Shown here: positions 51,776 to 60,241 of the stretch, in pieces
Layout: each line of letters opens with the position of its first letter
Numbering within the stretch: position 1 is the stretch's first letter
Origin: Gordoniibacillus kamchatkensis
GTDB taxonomy: Bacteria; Bacillota; Bacilli; Paenibacillales; NBRC-103111
Direction of reading: 5' to 3'
Assembly (NCBI RefSeq): GCF_000829455.1
Contig: NZ_JXAK01000006.1
Coordinates: forward strand, 1-64,000
Length of the DNA stretch: 64,000 nt
Notes under the pieces: model-generated
What the model saw: the letters and a program-made list of their open reading frames with translations, nothing else
Told to the model about the DNA's origin: nothing
The model's database searches: none
Made by a program: the position numbers and the translations under genes

Positions 51776-52804
51776 GTGAGTGACACGATTTTGTCAGTCA
51801 AAGACCTGAAGGTCTCTTTCGATACGTATGCCGGCGAAGTTCAAGCCGTGCGCGGCGTTTCGTTCGATCTGAAAAAGGGCGAAGTATTGGCCATCGTCGG
51901 TGAGTCCGGCTGCGGCAAATCGGTAACGGCGCAGACGATTATGCGTCTGACGCCGACTCCGCCGAGCCGGATTAAGAGCGGTTCGATTTTGTTCGACGGA
52001 GACATCGAAATTACGAAATTGTCGGATCGCCAGATGGAGCATATTCGCGGCTCGGAGATGGGAATGATTTTCCAGGATCCGATGACCTCGCTCAATCCGA
52101 CGATGACGGTAGGCAAGCAGATTACGGAAGGATTGCGCAAGCATCAGCGCATTACCGGCGACGCCGCTAACAAGCGCGCGCTCGAGCTGCTGAATCTGGT
52201 CGGCATTTCGAATCCGGAAAGCCGCATTCTTCAATACCCGCACGAGCTGTCGGGCGGGATGCGCCAACGCGTCATGATTGCGATCTCCCTGGCGTGCAAT
52301 CCGAAGCTGCTGATCGCCGACGAGCCGACGACGGCGCTCGACGTGACGATTCAGGCGCAAATTATCGATCTCATGAAAAAGCTGTCGGAGCAAACGCAAG
52401 CTTCGATCATCATCATTACCCACGATCTCGGCGTCGTCGCCGAGATGGCGCAGCGGGTCATCGTCATGTACGCCGGCAAAGTGGTGGAGCAGGGCACTGT
52501 GGACGAGGTGTTTTACAATCCGCAGCATCCTTACACATGGGGCTTGCTCCGGTCGATTCCTCGTCTGGACGAAATGGGCGGGGGCGATCTCGTTCCGATT
52601 CCGGGCACGCCGCCCGATCTGTTCGCGCCGCCGAAAGGATGCGCCTTCGCCGCACGTTGCCCGTACGCTATGCAAGTATGTCTGGAGGAAGATCCGGACC
52701 ACACCAAACTGACGGCCGACCATTCCGCCGCGTGCTGGCTGCTGCATCCAGACGCGCCGAAGGTCGAACGTCCCGTCGAGGCAGGAGGTCGCAAGCATGG
52801 CTGA
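51776..52804 (+). CDS. oppD: Oligopeptide ABC transporter ATPase OppD
   Basis: This 342-residue ATPase powers peptide import. Walker A is GESGCGKS (about 42-49), the signature is [12 protein letters not shown], Walker B is LLIADEPTT, and the C-terminal Opp/Dpp domain carries [11 protein letters not shown]...C, the cysteine cluster that can hold an iron-sulfur centre in this family. The start is GTG after GGGGAGGAGAG. It overlaps oppF by eight bases. Confidence 0.96.
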   Translation: MSDTILSVKDLKVSFDTYAGEVQAVRGVSFDLKKGEVLAIVGESGCGKSVTAQTIMRLTPTPPSRIKSGSILFDGDIEITKLSDRQMEHIRGSEMGMIFQDPMTSLNPTMTVGKQITEGLRKHQRITGDAANKRALELLNLVGISNPESRILQYPHELSGGMRQRVMIAISLACNPKLLIADEPTTALDVTIQAQIIDLMKKLSEQTQASIIIITHDLGVVAEMAQRVIVMYAGKVVEQGTVDEVFYNPQHPYTWGLLRSIPRLDEMGGGDLVPIPGTPPDLFAPPKGCAFAARCPYAMQVCLEEDPDHTKLTADHSAACWLLHPDAPKVERPVEAGGRKHG

Positions 52805-53753
52805 ACAACCGATTTTGCAAGTCCGCGACATGAAAAAGCATTTCAACGTCGGCGGCGGCCGCATTTTGAAGGCCGTCGACAGCTTCTCCATCGATATCGC
52901 CCGCGGTGAGACGTTCGGTCTCGTCGGTGAATCCGGCTGCGGCAAATCGACGGCCGGACGCACGATCATTCGCCTGTATAACGCGACTTCCGGACAAGTG
53001 CTGTTTAACGGCGAGGACATCCACAAGCTGAGCGGCAAAAAGCTGAAGCAGTTCAACCGCAACATGCAGATGGTGTACCAAGATCCGTACGCGTCGCTCA
53101 ACCCGCGGATGACCGTCGGCAACATTATCGCCGAAGGCATCGACATTCACGGCCTGTATACCGGCGCAAAGCGGAGAGCGCGCGTCATGCAGCTGCTCAG
53201 CGACGTCGGTTTGAACGAAGAGCACGCGAACCGTTTCCCGCACGAATTTTCGGGCGGCCAGCGGCAGCGGATCGGGATCGCCCGCGCGCTGGCGATTGAG
53301 CCGCAGTTCATTATCGCCGACGAGCCGATCTCCGCGCTTGACGTTTCGGTACAAGCGCAAGTCGTCAATCTGTTCAAGAAGCTGCAAAAAGATCACGGCC
53401 TCACGTATTTGTTTATCGCCCACGATTTGGCGATGGTGAAGCATATTTCGGACCGGATCGGGGTTATGTACCTCGGCAACCTGGTCGAAGTGACGTCTTC
53501 GCAAGATCTTTATGCGAAGCCGCTCCATCCGTATACGGAGTCGCTGCTTTCCGCCATTCCGATTCCGGACCCGGAAATCGAGCGGAGGCGCGAGCGCATC
53601 ATCCTCGAAGGTGAAGTGCCGAGCCCGCTTAATCCGCCGAGCGGCTGCCCGTTCCGGACGCGCTGTCCGAAAGCGATGCCGGAATGCGCTGCGGCGAAGC
53701 CGGTGCTCAAAGAAGTGGAGCCGGGCCATCACGTTGCCTGCCATCTGTATTAA
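52797..53753 (+). CDS. oppF: Oligopeptide ABC transporter ATPase OppF
   Basis: This is the partner ATPase, with 318 residues. Walker A is GESGCGKST, the signature is FSGGQRQRIGIARAL, Walker B is FIIADEPISALDVS, and the tail CPFRTRCPKAMPEC is the Opp-type cysteine motif. GGAGGTCG lies just before the ATG inside oppD, so translation is coupled. It is the last opp gene, followed by a terminator. Confidence 0.96.
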   Translation: MAEQPILQVRDMKKHFNVGGGRILKAVDSFSIDIARGETFGLVGESGCGKSTAGRTIIRLYNATSGQVLFNGEDIHKLSGKKLKQFNRNMQMVYQDPYASLNPRMTVGNIIAEGIDIHGLYTGAKRRARVMQLLSDVGLNEEHANRFPHEFSGGQRQRIGIARALAIEPQFIIADEPISALDVSVQAQVVNLFKKLQKDHGLTYLFIAHDLAMVKHISDRIGVMYLGNLVEVTSSQDLYAKPLHPYTESLLSAIPIPDPEIERRRERIILEGEVPSPLNPPSGCPFRTRCPKAMPECAAAKPVLKEVEPGHHVACHLY

Positions 53754-53762
53754 GCGATTGCC

Positions 53763-53800
53763 GCATGCCCTCCGGCCGAGCCGGGGGGCATGTCGTTTTG
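53763..53800 (+). terminator. Terminator of the opp operon
   Basis: GCATGCCCTCCGGC and GCCGGGGGGCATG pair around CGA, followed by TCGTTTTG. Its T-run forms the first bases of the bshC promoter. Confidence 0.85.
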
Positions 53801-53826
53801 ACGGCGAAGCTGCGCGGTTGTACAAT
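53798..53826 (+). promoter_or_regulatory. Promoter of bshC-ahcY
   Basis: TTGACG (53798-53803), exactly 17 bp, then TACAAT (53821-53826). The in-frame ATG at 53825 lies inside the -10 box, which rules it out as the bshC start. Confidence 0.8.
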
Positions 53827-53857
53827 GAGAATATTGATTGGTGGGGAGGAACGACCA

Positions 53858-55489
53858 GTGCAGCTGGAGTCGATTATATGGAAAAGCGGTCAACCGATCG
53901 CCGAGCATTACATACGTCAGTTCGAGCGCGTGCGCGAACTGTTCGAATACGATCCATCGGCGCCGGACATGTGGCGGGAGCGGGCAGACTGGCTCGATGC
54001 AGGCGGTTCGCCGCGCGCGGACCGGGAGCGGCTGGCGGATGTGCTGAGACGGTACAACGAAACGATGGGCAGCGGCGCAGCCGCGCTGGAGCATATCGAA
54101 GCGCTGCGCAGAGGCGAAGCGCTGGCCGTAGTCGGCGGCCAGCAGGCGGGCCTGTTTACGGGCCCTCTGCTCGTCATCTTCAAGGCGATCACGATTCTGG
54201 AGACGGCGCGGCAAGCGTCCGAACGGCTCGGCCGGCCTGTGGCGCCCGTATTTTGGATCGCCGGGGAAGACCACGACTGGGACGAAGTCGATCACATTCA
54301 TGTGCTGACGAATCAGAACGAGGTGGAAAAGCTTCGTCTGGCGAAAGAAGCGGCCCACCGCACTTCGGTTAGCCGGACGCCGGTGTCGCCGGAAGAGTGG
54401 GAGTCCATTTTGGCGCAGCTGGACGTGCTGCTGATGGATACCGAGTATAAAAGCCAGTGGCTCGGCTTGCTGCGCGATTTCGCCGCAGCGAGCGCAACGC
54501 TGTCCGATTTTTTTGCGCGGATGATCGCATGGCTGTTCGGCCGCTATGGCCTTGTTCTGCTCGATTCGGACGACCCGCACTTGCGCTGTCTGGAAGCCGG
54601 CTGGTTCGAACGGCTGATCGCGGACAACGAGCAGCTGGGGGAAGCGCTGCTCTCCGGCCAGAGCCGCGTTCAAGCGCTCGGCTATCCGGTGCAGGCGGAA
54701 GTTGCGGCGAACGCCGCCAACTTGTTTTTGTTCGAGCAGGGCGAGCGCACGCTGCTGCATCGGGAAGGGCCGTATTTCGCCAATCGGAGAGGGTCGGTGC
54801 GGCTCACCAAGGAGGAGCTGCTGGCCCGTTTGCAAACGCAGCCGGAATCGTTCAGCAACAACGTCATGACCCGCCCGCTCATGCAGGAATATTTGTTTCC
54901 GGTGCTGGCCACCGTTCTCGGTCCCGGCGAAATCGCCTATTGGGCGCTTCTGAAGCAGGCGTTTGCGGCGATGGGCATGCGCCAGCCGCCGATTGTGCCG
55001 CGCGTGGAAGCGACGCTGCTCGAAGGCACGGTGCAAAAGCATATGCGCAAATACGAGCTAACCGTCATGGACGTCGTGGAGCGGTTCGAGGAGCGCAAGG
55101 CCGCATGGCTGAAAGCGCAGGACACGCTGCAGCTCGAAGAACGGTTCGGCGACGTGAAGCGGCGGTTCCGCGAAGATTACGAGCCGCTGATCGAACTGCT
55201 CGCCGGCGTGAATCCGGGGCTTAGAAAATTGGGCGACACGAACATGAGCAAAATCGTCGAGCAGATCGATTATTTGCTCGCCAAAGCGACAGACGCCCAG
55301 CAGTCGCAATCGGGTGCCTCCCTGCGCCAGCTCGAACGCATCCGGTTATCCGTTCTGCCTCTCGGCAAACCGCAGGAAAGAGTATATAATATACTTGCTT
55401 ATTTGAACCGCTACGGCGACGGTTGGCTGCATGAGCTGGCGCAAACGCGACTCGCTCTCGACGGCAGCCACCTGCTCGTCTATCTATGA
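53858..55489 (+). CDS. bshC: Bacillithiol biosynthesis cysteine-adding enzyme BshC
   Basis: BshC adds cysteine to glucosaminyl-malate, the last step of bacillithiol synthesis, in the cytosol. The 543-residue protein shows VVGGQQAGLFTGPLLVIFKA (the nucleotide-like pocket region), PVFWIAGEDHDWDEVDH and a C-terminal coiled coil. GTG 53858 follows GGGGAGGAA and gives MQLESIIW, close to the Bacillus start. The position before mraZ matches yllA/bshC in Bacillus, except for the opp insertion upstream and ahcY downstream. bshA and bshB are not in the window. Confidence 0.95.
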   Translation: MQLESIIWKSGQPIAEHYIRQFERVRELFEYDPSAPDMWRERADWLDAGGSPRADRERLADVLRRYNETMGSGAAALEHIEALRRGEALAVVGGQQAGLFTGPLLVIFKAITILETARQASERLGRPVAPVFWIAGEDHDWDEVDHIHVLTNQNEVEKLRLAKEAAHRTSVSRTPVSPEEWESILAQLDVLLMDTEYKSQWLGLLRDFAAASATLSDFFARMIAWLFGRYGLVLLDSDDPHLRCLEAGWFERLIADNEQLGEALLSGQSRVQALGYPVQAEVAANAANLFLFEQGERTLLHREGPYFANRRGSVRLTKEELLARLQTQPESFSNNVMTRPLMQEYLFPVLATVLGPGEIAYWALLKQAFAAMGMRQPPIVPRVEATLLEGTVQKHMRKYELTVMDVVERFEERKAAWLKAQDTLQLEERFGDVKRRFREDYEPLIELLAGVNPGLRKLGDTNMSKIVEQIDYLLAKATDAQQSQSGASLRQLERIRLSVLPLGKPQERVYNILAYLNRYGDGWLHELAQTRLALDGSHLLVYL

Positions 55490-55511
55490 GAAGAGAGGTT
55501 GTATGTAACCG

Positions 55512-56776
55512 ATGACAAATGCCGTTAACCAAAGCATTATCGCCGACCCGAAGCTGGCTCCGGAAGGCGTCTGAAAATTGATTGGGCAAGCGCCCACATG
55601 CCGGTGCTGAACCGCATCCGCGCGGGGTTCGAGAAAGAAAAGCCGTTCCAAGGGCTGAAGGTAACGATCTCGCTGCATCTGGAGGCGAAGACGGCTTACC
55701 TCGGCAAAGTCATTCAAGCGGGCGGAGCGCAAGTGACGATGACAGGCAGCAACCCGCTGTCGACGCAGGACGATATTTGCGCCGCGCTCGTAGAAGACGG
55801 CATCACCGTGTTCGCCAAATACAACCCGTCTCCGGAGGAATACAAAGCGCTGCTGATCAAGTCGCTGGAAACGCAGCCGGACCTCATTATCGACGACGGC
55901 GGCGATCTCGTCTCGACGCTCCATTCCGAACGCCAGGACCTCTTGAAAACGGTACGCGGCGGCGCGGAAGAGACGACGACAGGCATTTTGCGCCTGAAGG
56001 CGATGGAAAAGGATGGAAAGCTGCGGTTCCCGATGGTCGCTGTTAACGACGCTTACTGCAAGTATTTGTTCGACAATCGCTACGGCACAGGGCAGTCCGT
56101 GTTCGACGGCATTAACCGTACGACGAACCTCGTCGTCGCCGGCAAGACGGTCGTCGTCTGCGGCTACGGCTGGTGCGGCAAAGGCGTGGCGATGCGGGCC
56201 AAAGGGCTCGGCGCGAACGTCGTCGTCGTGGAAGTCGATGCGATCAAAGCGGTCGAAGCGTATATGGACGGCTTTGCCGTTATGCCGATGCTGGAAGCGG
56301 CCAAAATCGGCGACTACTTCATCACCGTCACCGGCAACCGCGACGTCATTCGCGGCGAGCATTACAAAGTGATGAAGGACGGCGCAATTTTGTCCAATGC
56401 CGGCCACTTCGACGTCGAGGTGAACAAGCCGGAGCTCGAGGCGCTGTCTGTAGCGAAGCGCACGGTGCGCCGCAACATCGAGGAATTCAGCTTGGCCGAC
56501 GGCCGCAAATTTTATTTGCTGGCGGAAGGGCGCCTCGTCAATTTGGCGGCGGGCGACGGCCATCCGGCTGAAATTATGGATATGACGTTCGCGCTGCAAG
56601 CGATGTCGCTGAAATACGTGAACGACCGCTACAAGGAAATCGGTTCGAAAGTGATCAATGTGCCGTATGAGCTTGACGAGCAGGTGGCGCGCTACAAGCT
56701 GGAGGCGCTCGGCATCGGCATCGACTCGCTCACCGCCGAGCAGAAAGCGTACCTCGACAGCTGGGCGGAGCATTGA
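55512..56776 (+). CDS. ahcY: Adenosylhomocysteinase (single-base frameshift near the start)
   Basis: AhcY splits S-adenosylhomocysteine to homocysteine and adenosine. The reading frame from ATG 55512 ([19 protein letters not shown]) hits a stop at 55572. Adding one C at 55568-55569 gives [20 protein letters not shown] and a 421-residue enzyme. Key parts are SNPLSTQDD, the active-site region [18 protein letters not shown], and the NAD motif [20 protein letters not shown]. It lies 22 bases after bshC, probably in one operon. A terminator follows. Confidence 0.93.
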
Positions 56777-56795
56777 GAACATTCTTTATTTTGGT

Positions 56796-56840
56796 TAAAA
56801 AGCTGGACCACCGTCTCCGGACGGCGGTTGCAGCTTTTTT
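56796..56840 (+). terminator. Terminator of bshC-ahcY
   Basis: AAAAAGCTG pairs with CAGCTTTTTT, enclosing a CCGTC/GGACGG inner stem. Confidence 0.85.
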
Positions 56841-56929
56841 GCTTAATCGCCCTTTCTTCCGAGCAACCTTGCGCCACCTGCTGCCGTTTAGAGGGTGTAC
56901 CGCAAAATTATGGATAAGGGGGCAAGAAG

Positions 56930-58086
56930 ATGAGGGGGATCGGGAACATACGGACAGACGCGGTTGAATCAAGCTCGCGGAGGAGAAGCAGACTGCGGCG
57001 GGCGGTCGGCGGGCTGCTTGCGGCAGCTGTACTGCCTCGCCGTCATGGCGCTGACCGGCTGCAGGCAGCGCGTCTCATGACAAAGCGGCGAGCACAGCGA
57101 GCGGCGCGGCGTCATCCGCGCCGGCTATGCCGGCTGCGGCCGCCGATGCGAAATCCGAGTCGATGGCGAAAAAAGATCAGGCGGCCGATAAAAACGCGGC
57201 ATCGGTAAGCAATCAGGCGGCACAAACGAACGCTGCGCCGAAACAACCGGCGGGAAGCGCGGTGCCGAACGCGCCTGCCGCGAGCATAACGCCGCCCATT
57301 GCCGCCGACAGCAGCGAAGGCTTCAACCGCAAGCTGATTTACAAAGCGAATCTGGTTATGGAAGTGGCCGACTACGGCGACGCGCAGACGAAGCTGCGCA
57401 ATCTCGCGGCTTTAAGCGGCGCGTTCATTCTCCAGTTCACGGAGACGACGAACGACCGCGAGCGCAGCGGCAACTACACGATCAAGGTGGCGGCGCAAGG
57501 CTTCGCCTCGTTCCTCGACGGGCTCGAGCGCATTTCCCCCTCGCTGCAGCGCAGCGTTCAAGGCCAGGACGTGACCGAGGAGTACGTCGACCTCGAGGCC
57601 AGGCTGAAGGCGAAGCAGGCGGTGGAAGCGCGGCTGCTCGCCTTCATGGAGAAGGCGCAAAAAACCGACGACCTCGTCGCCTTCTCGAATGAACTGTCGA
57701 AAGTGCAGACGGACATCGAGCAAATTAAAGGGCGCATGCGCTATTTAGACCAGAATGTCGCCCTGTCGACGATCGAGCTGCGCATGTACCAGAAGCTGGA
57801 TGCCAAGGACAATACGAAGAAAAGCGCTGACCCGACGTTCCTGGAGCGGCTGGAAAAAGCGACGGCCGGCTCGTGGAAAGTGGTTGCCGAAATTGCGCAA
57901 GGCATTGTAATCGTTGTTGCCGCTCTGCTCCCCGTCCTTGTTTTGGCCGGCATCGGCGCCGTCGTCTACTTAGCCGTCAGAAAGCGGCGCGAACGCAAGC
58001 TGCAGCAAGTGCGCGCCGAGCTGAGGCGGGAAGCGCCGCCTGCCGAAACGACCCAGGAGCGTACGGAAACGGACAAACCGGAGTGA
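56930..58086 (+). CDS. DUF4349 lipoprotein (N-terminal region disrupted)
   Basis: From 57,127 on the protein is intact: an Ala/Lys-rich linker, the DUF4349 domain ([40 protein letters not shown], a coiled coil) and a C-terminal helix [20 protein letters not shown]. Upstream the signals are in three frames. The basic start [20 protein letters not shown] plus GGLLAAAVL is in one, the lipobox LAVMALTGC (57036-57062) in the next, and [16 protein letters not shown] in the third. At least two indels are needed to join them. Either the gene is decayed at its head, or this short stretch has several base errors. Confidence 0.75.
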
Positions 58087-58107
58087 CCGGAATGAAAATA
58101 AATTTTC

Positions 58108-58137
58108 AAAATCCTGCTCAATTAGCAGGATTTTTTG
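58108..58137 (+). terminator. Terminator before the mraZ cluster
   Basis: AATCCTGCT and AGCAGGATT pair around CAATT, followed by TTTTTG. It insulates mraZ from the DUF4349 gene. Confidence 0.9.
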
Positions 58138-58163
58138 TTTGAGTGGAGAATTTATATTAAATA

Positions 58164-58193
58164 GTGGTGGAAAGTGGGGTAAAGTGGAGGGAA
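58164..58193 (+). promoter_or_regulatory. MraZ operator (three GTGG boxes)
   Basis: GTGG occurs at 58164, 58174 and 58184, exactly one helical turn apart, each followed by a purine-rich hexamer. A -10-like TATATT lies at 58153-58158. MraZ proteins bind such direct repeats and repress their own operon. Confidence 0.75.
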
Positions 58194-58207
58194 GGGGGGC
58201 GAGCGGA

Positions 58208-58645
58208 ATGTTCATGGGGGAATATCAGCACACCATCGATGAGAAAGGCCGTATGATTATTCCCGCCAAGTTCCGTGAAGCTCTCGGCGAAACCTTCGTC
58301 GTCACCCGCGGTCTCGATCAATGCTTGTTCGTTTATCCGAAATCCGAATGGGCCGTGCTGGAGCAGAAGCTGAAGGCGCTGCCGCTCATGAAGTCCGACG
58401 CCCGCGCGTTCACCCGCTTCTTTTTCTCGGGAGCGACCGAATGCGAGTTGGACAAGCAGGGCCGGGTCAATTTGCCGAACAACCTGATCGAGCACGCCAA
58501 GCTGGATAAAGATTGCGTTGTCATCGGAGTTTCCAACCGGGTGGAGATTTGGGGTAAATCAACTTGGGAAAACTACTTCAATGAGTCCGAACAGTCGTTT
58601 GGAGAAATCGCCGAGAAGCTCGTCGATTTCAACTTTGATCTGTAA
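58208..58645 (+). CDS. mraZ: Transcriptional regulator MraZ
   Basis: This 145-residue double AbrB-like protein controls the division and cell-wall cluster. It begins [20 protein letters not shown], with the second repeat near [23 protein letters not shown] 58208 gives the canonical start, and AGGGAAGGGGGGC lies upstream. It is the first gene of mraZ-rsmH-ftsL-pbpB-spoVD. Confidence 0.97.
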   Translation: MFMGEYQHTIDEKGRMIIPAKFREALGETFVVTRGLDQCLFVYPKSEWAVLEQKLKALPLMKSDARAFTRFFFSGATECELDKQGRVNLPNNLIEHAKLDKDCVVIGVSNRVEIWGKSTWENYFNESEQSFGEIAEKLVDFNFDL

Positions 58646-58681
58646 CCGGGCGCTCCGAACCGTTACTAGGAGGGAACTTCG

Positions 58682-59647
58682 TTGTTTCATCACGTTACCG
58701 TATTGCTGGAGCAGTCCGTTGACGGCTTGGCCGTCAAACCGGACGGCGTTTACGTCGACTGCACGCTTGGCGGAGCGGGCCACAGCTCGCTTATCGCTTC
58801 GAGGCTCGGACCTGAAGGGCTGCTCATCGCGCTCGATCAGGACGATGCCGCACTTGCTAACGCCGAACAGCGGCTAGCCGCTTATCGCGACCGCGTAAAG
58901 CTGGTCAAATCCAATTTTCGATATTTGCAAGACGTGCTGCGGCAGGAGCCGCGCGCGATGCGGGACGGCGTCCCGGCCGTGGACGGCATTTTGTACGATT
59001 TGGGAGTTTCGTCGCCGCAGCTGGACGAAGCCGAGCGCGGCTTCAGCTACAATCAGGACGCCGAACTCGACATGCGCATGGACAGATCGTCGCCGTTAAC
59101 GGCGAGAACGATCGTGAACGAGTGGCCTGCCGAAGAGTTGGCACGAATTTTGTTCGAATATGGCGAAGAGAAGTTCTCGCGCCGCATCGCCGCAAACATT
59201 GTCGAGGCACGCCGCAACGCTCCGATCGAAACGACGGGGCAGCTGGCCGAGCTCATTAAGACGGGCATCCCGGCAGCGGCGCGGCGGAGCGGTCCGCATC
59301 CGGCGAAGCGCAGCTTTCAAGCATTGCGCATTGCCGTCAACGACGAGCTCGGCGCCTTCGAAGACTCCCTCGAGCAAGCGATTGCCTGCCTCGCTCCCGG
59401 CGGGAGGGCGGCGGTTATTACGTTTCATTCGCTCGAGGACAGGATTTGCAAGCGATTGTTTGCGAAAAATGTTGAAACGTGCACGTGCCCGCCCGATTTT
59501 CCTGTCTGCGTATGTCAGAAAAAGGGCGTGCTCAAGCTCGTCAACCGGAAACCGATCACGGCGAGCGAGGAGGAGCTGGAAGCGAACCCTCGCGCCAGGT
59601 CGGCGAAGCTGCGCATAGCGGAAAAATTGCCCAAGGAGGGATCATAG
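58682..59647 (+). CDS. rsmH: 16S rRNA (cytosine1402-N4)-methyltransferase RsmH
   Basis: RsmH (MraW) methylates C1402 in the ribosomal P site. The 321-residue enzyme has [14 protein letters not shown], the SAM motif [35 protein letters not shown] and the C-terminal [13 protein letters not shown]. It starts at TTG 58682 after AGGAGGGAAC. ftsL follows at once. Confidence 0.97.
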   Translation: MFHHVTVLLEQSVDGLAVKPDGVYVDCTLGGAGHSSLIASRLGPEGLLIALDQDDAALANAEQRLAAYRDRVKLVKSNFRYLQDVLRQEPRAMRDGVPAVDGILYDLGVSSPQLDEAERGFSYNQDAELDMRMDRSSPLTARTIVNEWPAEELARILFEYGEEKFSRRIAANIVEARRNAPIETTGQLAELIKTGIPAAARRSGPHPAKRSFQALRIAVNDELGAFEDSLEQAIACLAPGGRAAVITFHSLEDRICKRLFAKNVETCTCPPDFPVCVCQKKGVLKLVNRKPITASEEELEANPRARSAKLRIAEKLPKEGS

Positions 59648-59648
59648 C

Positions 59649-60137
59649 ATGGCTGCATACATTCAAGGGAATTTGGCAGTGGAGCCGAAGCGCGAACCGA
59701 GCCGCACAGTCAAAGTAAAAGAGACGCGAAAAGTCGTATACCGCAATAAATCGTTGCCAACACAGGAAAAGCTGTTATATTTATTTACGGTGGCCGTGCT
59801 TGTCCTTGTGGCGGGCGTTATCCTGTGGCGCTATGCGCAAATTTATCAAATGAATGCGACGATCCTGAAAATGCAGCAGGATATCAAGCGGATTGAAGCC
59901 GAGAACATGGCGCTCAAGCAGCAGATCGACAAGGGGCTGAGCCCGGAGCGGCTGAAGGAACTGGCGGAAAGCTACGGCATGGTGCCGAGCGACGAGTCGG
60001 AGCAGCAAACGCCAGCGCCGTCGAAATCTACGGCTTCGGCGCAGCAGCCGCAAGGCAAAGGCGCAGACGCCAAAACGGCCGGGGCGAAAAAGACAAGCGC
60101 GCCGGCTGGCGGTACGAAAGTCGCGATGAGCCGTTAA
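59649..60137 (+). CDS. ftsL: Cell division protein FtsL
   Basis: This 162-residue single-span divisome protein has a basic cytosolic head (KVKETRKVVYRNKSL), helix LLYLFTVAVLVLVAGVILW (about 43-61) and an extracellular leucine-zipper-like coiled coil (MNATILKMQQDIKRIEAENM). The extra Ala/Lys/Ser/Gln-rich tail of ~45 residues is longer than in Bacillus. Its place after rsmH is canonical. Confidence 0.93.
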   Translation: MAAYIQGNLAVEPKREPSRTVKVKETRKVVYRNKSLPTQEKLLYLFTVAVLVLVAGVILWRYAQIYQMNATILKMQQDIKRIEAENMALKQQIDKGLSPERLKELAESYGMVPSDESEQQTPAPSKSTASAQQPQGKGADAKTAGAKKTSAPAGGTKVAMSR

Positions 60138-60241
60138 CGGCTGACGTCCGAAAATACTATCGATTGTTCGCTCCCCGCGCGGGAGCGGAATCGAAATAAA
60201 CGAAGCATAAATGCACGACTAACGTTACGGGGCTGGTTGAC

